This document shows, in pieces, positions 1 to 9,695 of a stretch of DNA of 64,000 nucleotides; position 1 is the stretch's first letter; each line of letters starts with the position of its first letter. Position numbers and translations under genes: made by a program. The DNA lies in the NCBI RefSeq assembly GCF_005222695.1, contig NZ_STGG01000013.1:1-64000 (forward strand), in the 5' to 3' direction. The notes under the pieces are model-generated. The model ran no database searches. It saw only the letters and a list, made by a program, of their open reading frames with translations, and was not told where the DNA came from. The DNA comes from Massilia sp. HP4. GTDB lineage: Bacteria > Pseudomonadota > Gammaproteobacteria > Burkholderiales > Burkholderiaceae_D.

Positions 1-23
1 CAAGGCCTGCTTCGGATTAACGG

Positions 24-109
24 CGGGGTCAGGTCTGACATTCGGACACGGCCTCTGCAATGATCGCTTTTACGGCTGAGATCGTGTCCGATTGTCAGAC
101 CTGACCCCG
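24..109. repeat. Long near-perfect inverted repeat (REP-like)
   Basis: Bases 24-50 and 83-109 are inverted copies of each other over 27 positions with one mismatch, separated by a 32-base loop. Each arm carries GGGGTCAGGTCTGACA or its complement. Such GGGGTCAG-type palindromes resemble the extragenic palindromes mobilised by REP-associated (RAYT) transposases, but no transposase is in the window, so that link is inference. It lies just downstream of the stop of rph and could fold in the 3' end of that transcript. Confidence 0.75.
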
Positions 110-159
110 GTGTTGTGACCCCGGTGTTGTGTGACCCCGGTGTTGTGACCCCGGTGTTG
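102..159. repeat. Four tandem copies of a 14-base unit
   Basis: The unit TGACCCCGGTGTTG occurs at 102-115, 116-129, 132-145 and 146-159, with two extra bases between the second and third copies. The first copy begins inside the right arm of the inverted repeat, so the array looks like slippage or duplication of that arm's outer end. Nothing coding is seen here. Confidence 0.85.
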
Positions 160-181
160 GTGTTTTCGCCGCCAGCGCCGA

Positions 182-913
182 TCAAGACAGCTGCAAGGCC
201 TGCTTCTGCATGAGGATCAGGTCAGCGATGCCCTGCTGCGCCAGGTCCAGCAGGCGGTTCATGCCGGTGCGATCGAAGGCCGCGCCTTCGGCCGTTCCCT
301 GCACTTCGATGAAATGGCCCGCCTCGGTCATCACGACATTCATATCGGTATCGCAATCCGAGTCTTCGGGATAATCCAGATCGAGCACCGGCTCGCCGCG
401 ATAGACGCCGACCGACACCGCCGCCACGAAGTGCCGCACCGGCAGCGCCGGGATCAGGCCGGCCGCCACTAGCTTGCCGAAGGCGTCATACGCCGCCACC
501 ATCGCGCCGGTAATCGCCGCGGTACGGGTGCCGCCGTCGGCCTGGATCACGTCGCAATCGAGGTGCAGGGTGCGCTCGCCGAAGGCTTCCAGGTCGAAGG
601 CGGCGCGCAGCGAGCGGCCGATCAGGCGCTGGATTTCCTGGGTGCGGCCGCTCTGCTTGCCGCGCGCGGCTTCACGGTCCATGCGCGAGTGGGTCGAGCG
701 CGGCAGCATGCCGTATTCGGCGGTCAGCCAGCCCTGGCCCTTCCCCTTCAGGAAGCCCGGCACCTTTTCTTCGATGCTGGCGGTGCAGATCACCTTGGTG
801 TCGCCGAACTCGATCAGCACCGAGCCTTCGGCGTGCCGCGTATAGCTGCGGGTGATGGAAACGGGACGCAGCTGGTCGACCGCGCGGCCGCTGGGGCGCT
901 GTTCAAATGTCAT
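182..913 (-). CDS. rph: Ribonuclease PH
   Basis: This is the phosphorolytic 3'-5' exoribonuclease that trims the 3' end of tRNA precursors in the cytoplasm. The 243-residue protein has the usual length. It shows the family start GRAVDQLRP (9-17), the arginine-rich loop around [19 protein letters not shown], and the phosphate-site region [17 protein letters not shown]. It is the last reverse-strand gene at this end and follows the PP2C phosphatase by 22 bases, so it is probably co-transcribed with the kinase/phosphatase pair. This order is common in Burkholderiales. Confidence 0.97.
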   Translation of the reverse strand: MTFEQRPSGRAVDQLRPVSITRSYTRHAEGSVLIEFGDTKVICTASIEEKVPGFLKGKGQGWLTAEYGMLPRSTHSRMDREAARGKQSGRTQEIQRLIGRSLRAAFDLEAFGERTLHLDCDVIQADGGTRTAAITGAMVAAYDAFGKLVAAGLIPALPVRHFVAAVSVGVYRGEPVLDLDYPEDSDCDTDMNVVMTEAGHFIEVQGTAEGAAFDRTGMNRLLDLAQQGIADLILMQKQALQLS

Positions 914-935
914 GGTGCTGTTCTTTCTTGTCTGC

Positions 936-1862
936 TTATTTGATGACCTGGGATGATTTTTCGATCGCGGCGCGGATCTCGGCGATCGCTTTCTCGATTT
1001 CGTCGTCGCCGAGGGCGTCGGCCCCGGCCGGCGCGGCGTCGCCCGCGACGATGGTCGAGCTGACCATGTCCTCGCCCAGCATCTGGGTCGAGATCACATT
1101 GGGCAGCTCGCCCTGCGCGGTGTCGGCGCCTTGCCAGGCGATCGCCAGCGCGGTGGTGTTGTCGGCCTGGGCGCCGCCGACCGTGGCGGCCATCTGCACC
1201 AGCTCGGGCACCGCCTGCACCACGCCGTTCGTCGCCAGGCGGTGCACGATCTCGGTCTCGGGCAGCATCGACCACAGGCCGTCGGAGCACAGCAGCAGCA
1301 GGTCGCCCGGCTGCAGGCTGACCTGGTGCGACAGCTCGATCCTGGGTGCGCTCGAGGCGCCGAGGCAGTTATACAGCTTGTTGCGGTCGGGGTGCGTCGC
1401 GCGTTCGCGCGGGTCGGCGCGGCCGCGGTCGACCAGGTACTCGAAATGCGAATGGTCGCGAGTGCGCGCCAGCACCTGGTTGCGCCGCATCCAGTACAGG
1501 CGCGAGTCGCCGGCGTGGGCCCAGACCGCGCAGTTGTGCTGGATCAGGCAGGCCACCACCGTGGTGCGCGGCATCTCGGGCAGGCCGTGGGTGGCGGCAT
1601 AGGCCTGGATGTCGTGGTGGGCCTGCAGCAGCGCTTCTTCGAGGAAGCGCTCGGGCCGTTTCACGTAGGGGCGCGCCTGCATGCGGAACATCATCGACAC
1701 CGTCTGCAGCGCGATGGTGGCGGCGATCTCGCCCTTCATGTGCCCGCCCATGCCATCGGCAAGCAGGAGCAGCAGCGAATCGCGGGTGAAGCAGTAGCCC
1801 ATGCGGTCCTGGTTGACCTTGCGGCCGCCGATGAGGCTTTGCTGGTAGACGGAAAATTGCAT
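936..1862 (-). CDS. PP2C-family serine/threonine phosphatase
   Basis: This is a metal-dependent protein phosphatase of 308 residues, expected to be cytoplasmic. Motifs visible in order are NQD near residue 17, ADGMGGH near 35, GDSR, CSDG and a terminal DN, which together supply the acidic metal ligands. The frame stays open upstream, but the ATG at 1862 gives MQFSVYQQS, begins at the conserved domain and lies two bases after the stop of the kinase gene. The acidic C-terminal tail of about 60 residues lies outside the catalytic domain. It is probably the partner that reverses the adjacent kinase. Confidence 0.9.
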   Translation of the reverse strand: MQFSVYQQSLIGGRKVNQDRMGYCFTRDSLLLLLADGMGGHMKGEIAATIALQTVSMMFRMQARPYVKRPERFLEEALLQAHHDIQAYAATHGLPEMPRTTVVACLIQHNCAVWAHAGDSRLYWMRRNQVLARTRDHSHFEYLVDRGRADPRERATHPDRNKLYNCLGASSAPRIELSHQVSLQPGDLLLLCSDGLWSMLPETEIVHRLATNGVVQAVPELVQMAATVGGAQADNTTALAIAWQGADTAQGELPNVISTQMLGEDMVSSTIVAGDAAPAGADALGDDEIEKAIAEIRAAIEKSSQVIK

Positions 1863-1864
1863 GC

Positions 1865-2860
1865 TTATCCCTGGCCGCGCCCGAATGCGCCGAGTCGATC
1901 GACGAGCCCGCGCCAGCCGCCGCGCGCCGCGGCCTGCGCTGCCTGCCTGGGCGCCTGTGCCTTGCCCGGCTGCGCCGCCGGCCTGGCCTGCAGCGCCTTC
2001 TGGATCGCGAACACGCTCTGCGGACGCGCGAGCGGGTCGAGCGCCAGGCAGGATTGCACGAGGTCGATCAGCTCGGGTGAATAGCGGCCCACCAGTTGAT
2101 CGAGCTGGTCGCGCAATTTGTCGTCGGCGCGGCGCGCCTCGACCGATTGCGGGGTCGCGCAGCTCATGCAGGCCAGCATGGCCGCGCCCAGGCTGTAGAT
2201 ATCGGTCCACGGCCCAAGCGTTGCGCCGCGCGTGGACAGCTCGGGCGCCGCAAAGCCCGGCGTGTACATCGGCGCCAGCATCGGCGCATCGCTGTGGATC
2301 GTCTGGCGCGCGGCGCCGAAGTCGAGCAGCAAGGGCGAACCGTCGGTGCGCAGGTAGATATTGGCCGGCTTGAGGTCGAGGTGCAGCAGCTTGTTGGCGT
2401 GCACCTCGCGCAGGCCGGCGCAGACGCCCATGAATACCTGGCGCACGAACCGTTCGCCGGGGCGGCTGCCCTTGGCCGCGGCGCGCGCGATGTGCTCTTG
2501 CAGCGCGTGGCCGGATTCATAGGCCATCACCATGTACACGGTGTCGTGGGCCCGGAAAAAGTTCAGCACCCGCACCACGTTCGGGTGCACGATGCGCGCC
2601 AGCGCCCTGCCCTCTTCGAAGAAACACTTGAGCCCGATACGGAACACGGCCAGGTGCGGCCTGGCCACGACCGGCACCAGTTCGCCCGGCTGGCGCAGCG
2701 CGAGCGCACTCGGCAAATACTCCTTGATGGCGACCGCATTGCCCTCGCCGTCATAGGCAAGGTAAACAATACTGAACCCACCGGACGCAATTTTCTTTAC
2801 AATGCGGTATCCGGCAATGTCCAGCCCATCGGGCAGGGGAGCGTTATTCTGTGCAGCCAT
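1865..2860 (-). CDS. Hanks-type serine/threonine protein kinase
   Basis: This is a eukaryotic-like protein kinase of 331 residues without a membrane segment. From the ATG at 2860 it has a glycine-rich loop (IASGGFS, 24-30), the ATP lysine in VAIKEY (K46), a catalytic loop HLDLKPANI with D162 and a DFG motif at 180. The usual HRD reads HLD here, so this is a non-RD kinase and may not need activation-loop phosphorylation. The frame is open further upstream to 2956, but that would run into the divergent yicC start. The ATG at 2860 has AAGGAA about 10 bases upstream. It is tightly coupled to the PP2C gene. Confidence 0.9.
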   Translation of the reverse strand: MAAQNNAPLPDGLDIAGYRIVKKIASGGFSIVYLAYDGEGNAVAIKEYLPSALALRQPGELVPVVARPHLAVFRIGLKCFFEEGRALARIVHPNVVRVLNFFRAHDTVYMVMAYESGHALQEHIARAAAKGSRPGERFVRQVFMGVCAGLREVHANKLLHLDLKPANIYLRTDGSPLLLDFGAARQTIHSDAPMLAPMYTPGFAAPELSTRGATLGPWTDIYSLGAAMLACMSCATPQSVEARRADDKLRDQLDQLVGRYSPELIDLVQSCLALDPLARPQSVFAIQKALQARPAAQPGKAQAPRQAAQAAARGGWRGLVDRLGAFGRGQG

Positions 2861-2939
2861 CCAAGTGGGTTTCCTTGCTAAACAGGGCGATTGTGTGGAT
2901 AAATGTCGGCTTTGTAAAGAATAAAAACCGGGGATCCCA

Positions 2940-3842
2940 TTGAGCATTTCAAGCATGACAGGTTATGCGGTCGCCACCAGCGAAGGCGCTGCCGGAACCC
3001 TGACGATCGAAATCAAGAGCGTCAACTCGCGTTTTCTCGATCTGCAGTTCCGCATCAATGACGAACTGCGCGCGCTGGAACCCGACCTGCGTTCGGCGAT
3101 CATGGCCGCGATCACGCGCGGCAAGGTCGAGGTGCGCCTGTCGTTCGGCCGCAAGGTCAGCGGCGGCTCCTCGGCGCTGAACCAGGAACTGCTGGCCGAC
3201 CTCGCCCGCCTGCAGGGCGAAGTCACCCGCCACTTCGCGCAAGCCACCCCGATGACGGTGGCCGAGCTGCTGCGCTGGCCCGGCGTGATCGAAGAATCGA
3301 CCATCGGGCAAGAGTCGCTGCAGGCTGACGTCGCCGCCCTCACCGCCACCACCATCGCCGCTTTCGTCGACAGCCGCAAGCGCGAAGGCGCGGCGCTCGA
3401 AACGATGCTGCAGTCGCGCATCGAATCGATGGAAGCGATCGTCAAGCGCATCACGCCACTGATCCCGCAAGTGATCTCGCAATTCCAGCACAAGGCCATC
3501 GAGCGTATGCAGGATGCATTGGGCCTGGCCGGCCACGGCAATCCATCGACGCTCACGCGCCAGGAAGTGCTGGAGCGGATCCGGCAAGAGGTGACGCTGT
3601 ACGGCATCCGGATCGACGTCTCCGAAGAACTGTCGCGCCTGTCGGCGCACCTGAACGAGACCCGCCACATCCTGAAAAAAGGCGGCCAGGTCGGCAAGCG
3701 CCTCGATTTCATGATGCAGGAGCTCAATCGCGAAGCGAATACGCTCGGCGCCAAGGCCTCGGTCAAGGAGCTGGCCGATGCATCGATGGAGCTCAAGCTG
3801 CTCATCGAGCAGATGCGGGAGCAGGTGCAGAACCTGGAGTGA
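2940..3842 (+). CDS. yicC: YicC-family endoribonuclease
   Basis: This is a 300-residue member of the YicC/YloC family, now regarded as endoribonucleases affecting mRNA and sRNA turnover. The N-terminus MSISSMTGYA and the C-terminal DUF1732 part (GGQVGKRLDFMMQELNREAN, then the SVKELADASMELKLLIEQMR region) are diagnostic. The start used is TTG at 2940, with GGGGAT upstream. An in-frame ATG at 2955 would still keep MTGYA. It is divergent from the kinase gene and is followed by a repeat element and gmk, the usual partner of yicC. Confidence 0.93.
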   Translation: MSISSMTGYAVATSEGAAGTLTIEIKSVNSRFLDLQFRINDELRALEPDLRSAIMAAITRGKVEVRLSFGRKVSGGSSALNQELLADLARLQGEVTRHFAQATPMTVAELLRWPGVIEESTIGQESLQADVAALTATTIAAFVDSRKREGAALETMLQSRIESMEAIVKRITPLIPQVISQFQHKAIERMQDALGLAGHGNPSTLTRQEVLERIRQEVTLYGIRIDVSEELSRLSAHLNETRHILKKGGQVGKRLDFMMQELNREANTLGAKASVKELADASMELKLLIEQMREQVQNLE

Positions 3843-3879
3843 TCCGGCAGTAAAAGAATTTTCGGTCGATTCAGGGCCG

Positions 3880-3949
3880 GTTGAACGCGTTGACGGGAAA
3901 CCCGTCAACCCTACGTAGGGTTGGCGGCTTCGCCGCCGACGCGTTCAAC
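3880..3949. repeat. Structured dispersed repeat, full copy
   Basis: This 70-base element is built from several nested palindromes. The outer arms are GTTGAACGCGT (3880-3890) and ACGCGTTCAAC (3939-3949). A left hairpin is TTGACGGG-AAA-CCCGTCAA (3890-3908), the centre is AACCCTACGTAGGGTT (3907-3922), and a right hairpin is GGCGGC-TTC-GCCGCC (3923-3937). Related copies are at 42017, 44385, 46224 and 59032. It fills the yicC-gmk gap and could fold in RNA as well as DNA. Confidence 0.85.
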
Positions 3950-4033
3950 GTTTACATGAACGAACGCGGCCCGTGCTGCAACAATGAACTACCGCGGCCA
4001 CGCCGCAACAAACGTACTGACAAAGGAACCACC

Positions 4034-4681
4034 ATGCTCCCACACGCCTTCTCCGGCAGCCTGTTCATCGTCGCCGCCCCGTCCGGCGCCGGCAAGTCGA
4101 GCCTGGTCAATGCCCTGCTGGCGCAGGAACCCGGCATCAAGCTGTCGATCTCGACCACCACGCGCCGGCCGCGCCCGGGCGAGCAGGATGGCGAGCACTA
4201 CCACTTTACGAGTGCCGAGGATTTCGTCACCCGCGCCGAACGCGGCGAATTCCTGGAATGGGCCGAGGTGCATGGCAATTACTACGGCACCAGCCGCCTG
4301 ACCGTCGAACAAGAAATGAAGAACGGCACCGACATTTTGCTCGAGATCGACTGGCAGGGCGCGCGCCAGGTAAAAAAACTGTTCCCGGATGCGGCCGGCA
4401 TCTTTATCCTGCCGCCGTCGATCGAGGCACTGGAAGAACGCCTGCACAAGCGTGGCACCGACGAGCCGCACATCATCACGCGCCGCCTGCTGGCCGCGGG
4501 CGGCGAGATGGCTCACGCGCCGGAGTTCGAATATGCTATCATCAACGAAGAGTTTAACGTCGCCCTGGCCGAGCTGCAGGCGATTGTCAAAGCGACACGT
4601 TGTCGGTTCGCCCAACAAGCCGCCCGCAACGCTACGCTGTTTGCCCAGCTGGGAATCCACGCGCATCAACCTCAATCCTGA
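4034..4681 (+). CDS. gmk: Guanylate kinase
   Basis: This enzyme phosphorylates GMP to GDP with ATP in the cytoplasm. The 215-residue product has the P-loop [10 protein letters not shown] near its start, [11 protein letters not shown] for GMP binding and the YGTS and [13 protein letters not shown] segments. The frame extends upstream into the repeat element, but the ATG at 4034 has AAAGGAA at 4022-4028 and begins at the conserved domain. It precedes rpoZ and spoT, a standard proteobacterial order tied to guanine nucleotide and ppGpp metabolism. Confidence 0.97.
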   Translation: MLPHAFSGSLFIVAAPSGAGKSSLVNALLAQEPGIKLSISTTTRRPRPGEQDGEHYHFTSAEDFVTRAERGEFLEWAEVHGNYYGTSRLTVEQEMKNGTDILLEIDWQGARQVKKLFPDAAGIFILPPSIEALEERLHKRGTDEPHIITRRLLAAGGEMAHAPEFEYAIINEEFNVALAELQAIVKATRCRFAQQAARNATLFAQLGIHAHQPQS

Positions 4682-4683
4682 TC

Positions 4684-4706
4684 AGCGCGCCATTGTGGCG
4701 CGCTTT
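4684..4706 (+). terminator. Hairpin between gmk and rpoZ
   Basis: AGCGCGCC (4684-4691) and GGCGCGCT (4697-4704) form a perfect 8-pair stem with a 5-base loop, followed only by TTC. The T-run is short, so this may be a weak or partial terminator that lowers gmk read-through into rpoZ. Confidence 0.5.
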
Positions 4707-4765
4707 CACCGTTGTCGTTGTCCGCGCGTCTTACACTGAATTTTTTGCATATCAGGAGCACACAC

Positions 4766-4969
4766 ATGGCCCGCATCACCATCGAAGACTGCCTCAAGAA
4801 CATCCCGAACCGCTTCCAGCTGACCCTGGCCGCTACCTACCGTGCTCGCCAGTTGCTGCAAGGCCACACCCCGAAAGTCGAAGCCAAGGACAAGCCGACC
4901 GTCGTCGCCCTGCGCGAAATCGCTGCCGGCAAGGTCGGCCTGGAAATGCTGAAAAAAGTGCCGATGTAA
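4766..4969 (+). CDS. rpoZ: RNA polymerase omega subunit
   Basis: Omega helps assemble RNA polymerase by chaperoning beta-prime and is part of a ppGpp-binding site. The 67-residue protein starts [19 protein letters not shown] and carries the expected RARQL and [14 protein letters not shown] segments. The start at 4766 is set by AGGAG at 4754-4758; the longer in-frame ATG at 4712 has no support. It sits directly upstream of spoT, as in many proteobacteria. Confidence 0.97.
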   Translation: MARITIEDCLKNIPNRFQLTLAATYRARQLLQGHTPKVEAKDKPTVVALREIAAGKVGLEMLKKVPM

Positions 4970-5047
4970 TACCCTTCGGGGTTGCTGGATTGGCGTTATC
5001 CCGTCTTCTGTTATTCTGTTCCTACTACGGCTTGACGACTTAACGTA

Positions 5048-7288
5048 ATGAACCTGTCTCCAGATTCGACCACTCCACGCAACCCCGTTCCTCGCGAGAG
5101 GCGCGCCGACAATCGTCCGCCGGACTATGTCGAAACAGTCGCACCCGGCGTCGCTTCGGTCACACAGCTGATCAGCAAGCTGTCCGAATACCTCACGCCC
5201 GCCGAACTGAAAAAAGTCAAGGAAGCCTACCGCTTCTCCGACGAGATGCACCTGGGCCAGGTCCGCAAGTCGGGCGAACCGTATATCTCCCATCCGATTG
5301 CCGTTGCCGAGATCTGCGCCGAGTGGAAACTCGATGCGCAAGCCATCATGGCCGCCTTGCTGCACGACGTGATCGAAGACCAGGACGTCAAGAAAGACGA
5401 ATTGATCGAGCGCTTCGGCGCCCAGGTCGCCAACCTGGTCGACGGCCTGTCCAAGCTCGAAAAGATCGAATTCCAGAGCCAGCTCGAAGCGCAGGCCGAG
5501 AATTTTCGCAAGATGCTGCTCGCGATGGCATCCGACGTGCGCGTGATCCTCATCAAGCTGGCCGACCGCCTGCACAATATGCGCACCCTGGGTGTCATGG
5601 TGCCGGCCAAGAAGCGCCGCATCGCCGGCGAGACGATGGAAGTCTATGTGCCGATCGCGCATCGCCTCGGCCTCAACAACATCTACCGCGAGCTGCAAGA
5701 CCTGTCGTTCTCGCACCTGTATCCGGTGCGCTACCAGACCCTCTCCAAGGCGATCAAGGCCGCGCGCGGCAACCGCCGCGAAGTGGTCAAGAAGATCCTC
5801 GAGGCGGTCAAGGCCCAGCTCGAGTCGAGCGGCCTGCAGTTCGAGGTCGACGGCCGCGAAAAGACGCTGTACGGCATCTATAAAAAGATGCGCAACAAGC
5901 ACCTGTCGTTCTCGCAGGTGCTGGACGTGTATGGCTTCCGCGTCGTCGTCGACAGCGTGCCCAACTGTTATGTGGCGCTCGGCACCCTGCACGCCCTGTA
6001 CAAGCCGATGCCGGGCAAGTTCAAGGACTATATCGCGATCGGCAAGATCAACGGCTACCAGTCGCTGCACACCACCCTGATCGGCCCCTACGGCACCCCG
6101 GTCGAATTCCAGATCCGCACGCAAGAGATGCACCGCACCGCCGAGAGCGGCGTGGCGGCGCACTGGCTGTACAAGACGGGCGACTCGAACATCTCCGACC
6201 TGCAGCACCGCACCCATGCCTGGCTGCAGTCGCTGCTCGATATCCAGCAGCAGACCGGCGACTCGGCCGAGTTCCTCGAGCACGTGAAAGTCGATCTGTT
6301 CCCCGATTCGGTCTATGTGTTCACGCCCAAGTCGAAGATCATCGCCCTGCCGCGCGGCGCCACGGCCCTCGATTTCGCCTACTCGATCCACACCGGCATC
6401 GGCGACCACACGGTCGGCGTCAAGATCAACAACGAAGAACAGCCGCTGCGCACCGAGCTGCACAATGGCGACATCGTCGAGATCATCACCGATCCCGAAT
6501 CGCGCCCGAGCCCGACCTGGCTCACCTTCGTGCGCACCGGCAAGGCGCGCTCGGCGATCCGCCACCACCTGCGCGCGATCGACGTCCATGAATCGGTCGA
6601 GCTGGGCCAGGAATTGCTGGCGCACGCACTGGCGGTGCGCAATATCAAGCCAGAGCTGTCAGACGCCGTCATCGAACGCCTGCTGGCCGAGACCTCGGCC
6701 AAGTCGATGGAGGAAATGTATGCCGACATCGGCATCGGCAAGCGCATGCCGGCCCTGGTGGCGCGCCATATCTTTGGCCTGATGGAAGGCGATCCCGACC
6801 TGCTGCCGTCGCACAAGCCGCTGCCGGCCAGCGATATCGCGCCGGTCACGATCTATGGCAGCGAAGGCGTGGCGGTGCAGCTGGCGCCGTGCTGCCTGCC
6901 AATCCCGGGCGACCAGATCACCGGCCAGCTGCGGCGCGACCAGGCGCTGGTGGTGCACACCTGCGACTGCCTGCCGGCCAAGCGCCTGCAGGCCAAGGAA
7001 CCGGACCGCTGGATCGCGGTGCAATGGGGCGACGACCTCAATCGCCGCTTCGACTGTCGCATCCGCCTGTTGATCAACAACGAAAAAGGCATTCTTGCCC
7101 GCGTGGCCGCCGAGATCGGCGAGTCGGACGCCAACATCACCTATGTGGGCATGGACGAGGACGATGAACACAGCATGACGCAACTGCGCTTCACGATCCA
7201 GATCACGGATCGGGTGCATCTGGCGCAGTTGATTCGCAATCTGCGCAGGGTTGCGGGCGTGAATCGGGTGGAGCGCGAACGGTCGTAA
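5048..7288 (+). CDS. spoT: Bifunctional (p)ppGpp synthetase/hydrolase
   Basis: This is a 746-residue RelA/SpoT homologue that makes and degrades the alarmone (p)ppGpp. The N-terminal HD hydrolase domain is intact (SHPIAVAE near 81 and LLHDVIED near 104). The synthetase domain follows (YGIYKKM, then YGFRVVVD and GYQSLHTT), then a TGS domain (VFTPKSKIIALPRGATALDF), a zinc-finger-like region with CCLPIPGD and a C-terminal ACT domain. Retention of the HD residues argues for SpoT/Rel rather than a hydrolase-dead RelA. It lies 78 bases after rpoZ and ends convergently with the heme oxygenase gene. Confidence 0.96.
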   Translation: MNLSPDSTTPRNPVPRERRADNRPPDYVETVAPGVASVTQLISKLSEYLTPAELKKVKEAYRFSDEMHLGQVRKSGEPYISHPIAVAEICAEWKLDAQAIMAALLHDVIEDQDVKKDELIERFGAQVANLVDGLSKLEKIEFQSQLEAQAENFRKMLLAMASDVRVILIKLADRLHNMRTLGVMVPAKKRRIAGETMEVYVPIAHRLGLNNIYRELQDLSFSHLYPVRYQTLSKAIKAARGNRREVVKKILEAVKAQLESSGLQFEVDGREKTLYGIYKKMRNKHLSFSQVLDVYGFRVVVDSVPNCYVALGTLHALYKPMPGKFKDYIAIGKINGYQSLHTTLIGPYGTPVEFQIRTQEMHRTAESGVAAHWLYKTGDSNISDLQHRTHAWLQSLLDIQQQTGDSAEFLEHVKVDLFPDSVYVFTPKSKIIALPRGATALDFAYSIHTGIGDHTVGVKINNEEQPLRTELHNGDIVEIITDPESRPSPTWLTFVRTGKARSAIRHHLRAIDVHESVELGQELLAHALAVRNIKPELSDAVIERLLAETSAKSMEEMYADIGIGKRMPALVARHIFGLMEGDPDLLPSHKPLPASDIAPVTIYGSEGVAVQLAPCCLPIPGDQITGQLRRDQALVVHTCDCLPAKRLQAKEPDRWIAVQWGDDLNRRFDCRIRLLINNEKGILARVAAEIGESDANITYVGMDEDDEHSMTQLRFTIQITDRVHLAQLIRNLRRVAGVNRVERERS

Positions 7289-7316
7289 ACGCGTTGCGCG
7301 CCGCCCGGTGGATGGG

Positions 7317-7901
7317 TTACCGCAACGGCGCAAGCTCCAGGATGCTGTCGAACGCCGCGCAGGCGCCCGCGCAGGCATCCGCGATCTCGTCGGGCGACTT
7401 CACGTGTTCTATCAAGGCCAGCATGAAGGTGCGCCAGCGCGGCCCGGGGCCGTCGTCAGCCCCGCGCAAATAGCGCAGCGGATGCGGCGCCAGCCGCTCA
7501 GCCAATTTCCCGTATAGCACCTTGCCGCCCAGCTGAGAGCCTTCGATCACATAGGCCACGCCCCAGCGGTAGGCGGCGCTGGCATCGTGCGGCCATACAT
7601 GCGGTATTGAAGGCGTGGCCAGCGGCGGCATGCCCGGTTCATTCAAATCGGCATCGATCGAAGCCAGCCGCTCGAGCTCCGGCAAGACCTTCTGCGGGCC
7701 ATTGTCGAAACCATCCAGCCATGCCTGCAACGGCGCCAGCCAGTCGCGCACCAGCGTCAAATGCTGGGCGTAATCTTGCAGATCGGGAGCGGCCCCGGAC
7801 AGCGGCAAGCCGCTGTCGAGCCGTTCGTGGCGTTCGGAAGTGGCGGCGCGCAGCGCGGCCAGGGCGTCCATCCCGGACGCGGTATCGTGAGGTCGGTTCA
7901 T
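7317..7901 (-). CDS. Biliverdin-producing heme oxygenase
   Basis: This 194-residue protein belongs to the bacterial heme oxygenase family, which opens heme to biliverdin, iron and carbon monoxide. The proximal heme ligand is probably His25 in SERHERLD. The distal-helix region reads EGSQLGGKVLYGKLA, which is typical of the family. It follows greB by 28 bases on the same strand and may share its transcript. In some bacteria such enzymes supply the biliverdin of phytochromes, but no phytochrome is in the window, so iron release is equally possible. Confidence 0.85.
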   Translation of the reverse strand: MNRPHDTASGMDALAALRAATSERHERLDSGLPLSGAAPDLQDYAQHLTLVRDWLAPLQAWLDGFDNGPQKVLPELERLASIDADLNEPGMPPLATPSIPHVWPHDASAAYRWGVAYVIEGSQLGGKVLYGKLAERLAPHPLRYLRGADDGPGPRWRTFMLALIEHVKSPDEIADACAGACAAFDSILELAPLR

Positions 7902-7929
7902 GCCCCCATCTTAGCAGCGATACAAGATC

Positions 7930-8496
<567 letters not shown>

Positions 8497-8597
8497 GACC
8501 TCATTGTAACGAGACTTGGCGCTGCCTGCGCCGGGATTCACGTATCATGCGTCAACCTTGATGCGATGCCCAGAGAGACGCCACGAGACCAACAACA

Positions 8598-9695
8598 ATG
8601 AGCCTGCCCTCCTCTTTCCCCACCGAGCATCCCCCCACGGCCGGCCTGGTCTACCAGTTCGTCCTGCATCCCGACGGCAGCACCAGCTTCCCCTGCCTGA
8701 ACGAGGGCTGCAGCTTCCTGCTCGGCCTGGCGCCAGGCGAGCTGCAGGCCGATCCGGCGCTGTTCGAAGGCCTGATCCTGCCCGAAGACCGCCGCGCCTA
8801 TCAAGAGGCGATGCAGATGTCCGCCGCCGCCCTGGCGGCCTGGAACTGGGAAGGACGGATCCGCATCCCGGCCTGGAACGACGTCAAGTGGATCAACCTG
8901 CGCGCCACCCCGCAGGCACGCGCAGACGGCGCGGTGCAGTGGGACGGCATCATGACCAATATCACTGCGAGCAAGCACGAGCACGAAGAATCCCAGCGCT
9001 CGCGCGAGCGCCTGGCCGAGCTGACTGCCCACATCGAGCAGGCCAAGGAAGACGAGCGCACCCGCATCGCGCGCGAGATCCATGACGACCTGGGCGGCAA
9101 CCTCACCGCGATCAAGATGGCGCTGGCCATGCTGTCGGCGCGCCTGCCGGCCGACCAGCCGGCCCTGCTCGACAAGGCGAACTATGTCGACGACCTGGTT
9201 GACCGCACGATCGAGGCGGTGCACCGCATCTCGCTCGACCTGCGCCCGACCACGCTCGACCTCGGCATCGTCGCTGCCCTCGAATGGCAGGCGCGCGAAT
9301 TCGAGAAGCAGATGGGGATCGCCGTCGTCATGCGCTGCCCCGACAAAGACCTCGAACTCGAGCCGGATCACGCCTCGGCGCTGTTTCGCATCTTCCAGGA
9401 AGCGCTGACGAATATCGCCAAGCACGCCGGCGCGACCCGGGTCACGGTGTCGCTGCGGCGCCAGCGCAGACTCCTGACCCTGTCGATCTGCGACAACGGG
9501 CGCGGGATCCAGGCCACCGACCGGCTCAAGCCGCAATCGTTCGGCTTGCGAGGCATGAGCGAGCGCGCCAGCGCCCTCGGCGGCACGCTGGCCTTGTCGG
9601 CAGCGCCCGGAGGTGGCACGATGGTGACCATCAAGACCAGGCTGGCGCCTGCGGCGCAGGCCGCGGTCGAGCAAGAACAACAAGAATCCGAATGA
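8598..9695 (+). CDS. PAS-domain sensor histidine kinase (NarX/DegS type)
   Basis: This is a 365-residue sensor kinase with no membrane segment. Residues about 15-130 look like a PAS domain. A helical linker leads to the HisKA_3 dimerisation domain with the phospho-accepting histidine in REIHDDLGG, and a HATPase domain follows (FQEALTNIAKHA, DNGRGI, GLRGMSERA). It is probably a cytoplasmic sensor, perhaps of redox or a small ligand bound by the PAS fold; the signal is unknown. It overlaps the response regulator gene by four bases (ATGA). Confidence 0.92.
   Translation: MSLPSSFPTEHPPTAGLVYQFVLHPDGSTSFPCLNEGCSFLLGLAPGELQADPALFEGLILPEDRRAYQEAMQMSAAALAAWNWEGRIRIPAWNDVKWINLRATPQARADGAVQWDGIMTNITASKHEHEESQRSRERLAELTAHIEQAKEDERTRIAREIHDDLGGNLTAIKMALAMLSARLPADQPALLDKANYVDDLVDRTIEAVHRISLDLRPTTLDLGIVAALEWQAREFEKQMGIAVVMRCPDKDLELEPDHASALFRIFQEALTNIAKHAGATRVTVSLRRQRRLLTLSICDNGRGIQATDRLKPQSFGLRGMSERASALGGTLALSAAPGGGTMVTIKTRLAPAAQAAVEQEQQESE

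Noticed and set aside
102..159. CRISPR-like array
   Set aside because: The units are 14 bases and nearly contiguous, with no spacers and no cas genes.
4706..6625. A 639-codon open frame antisense to spoT and rpoZ
   Set aside because: It mirrors spoT and shows repetitive charged composition without motifs; spoT is certain.
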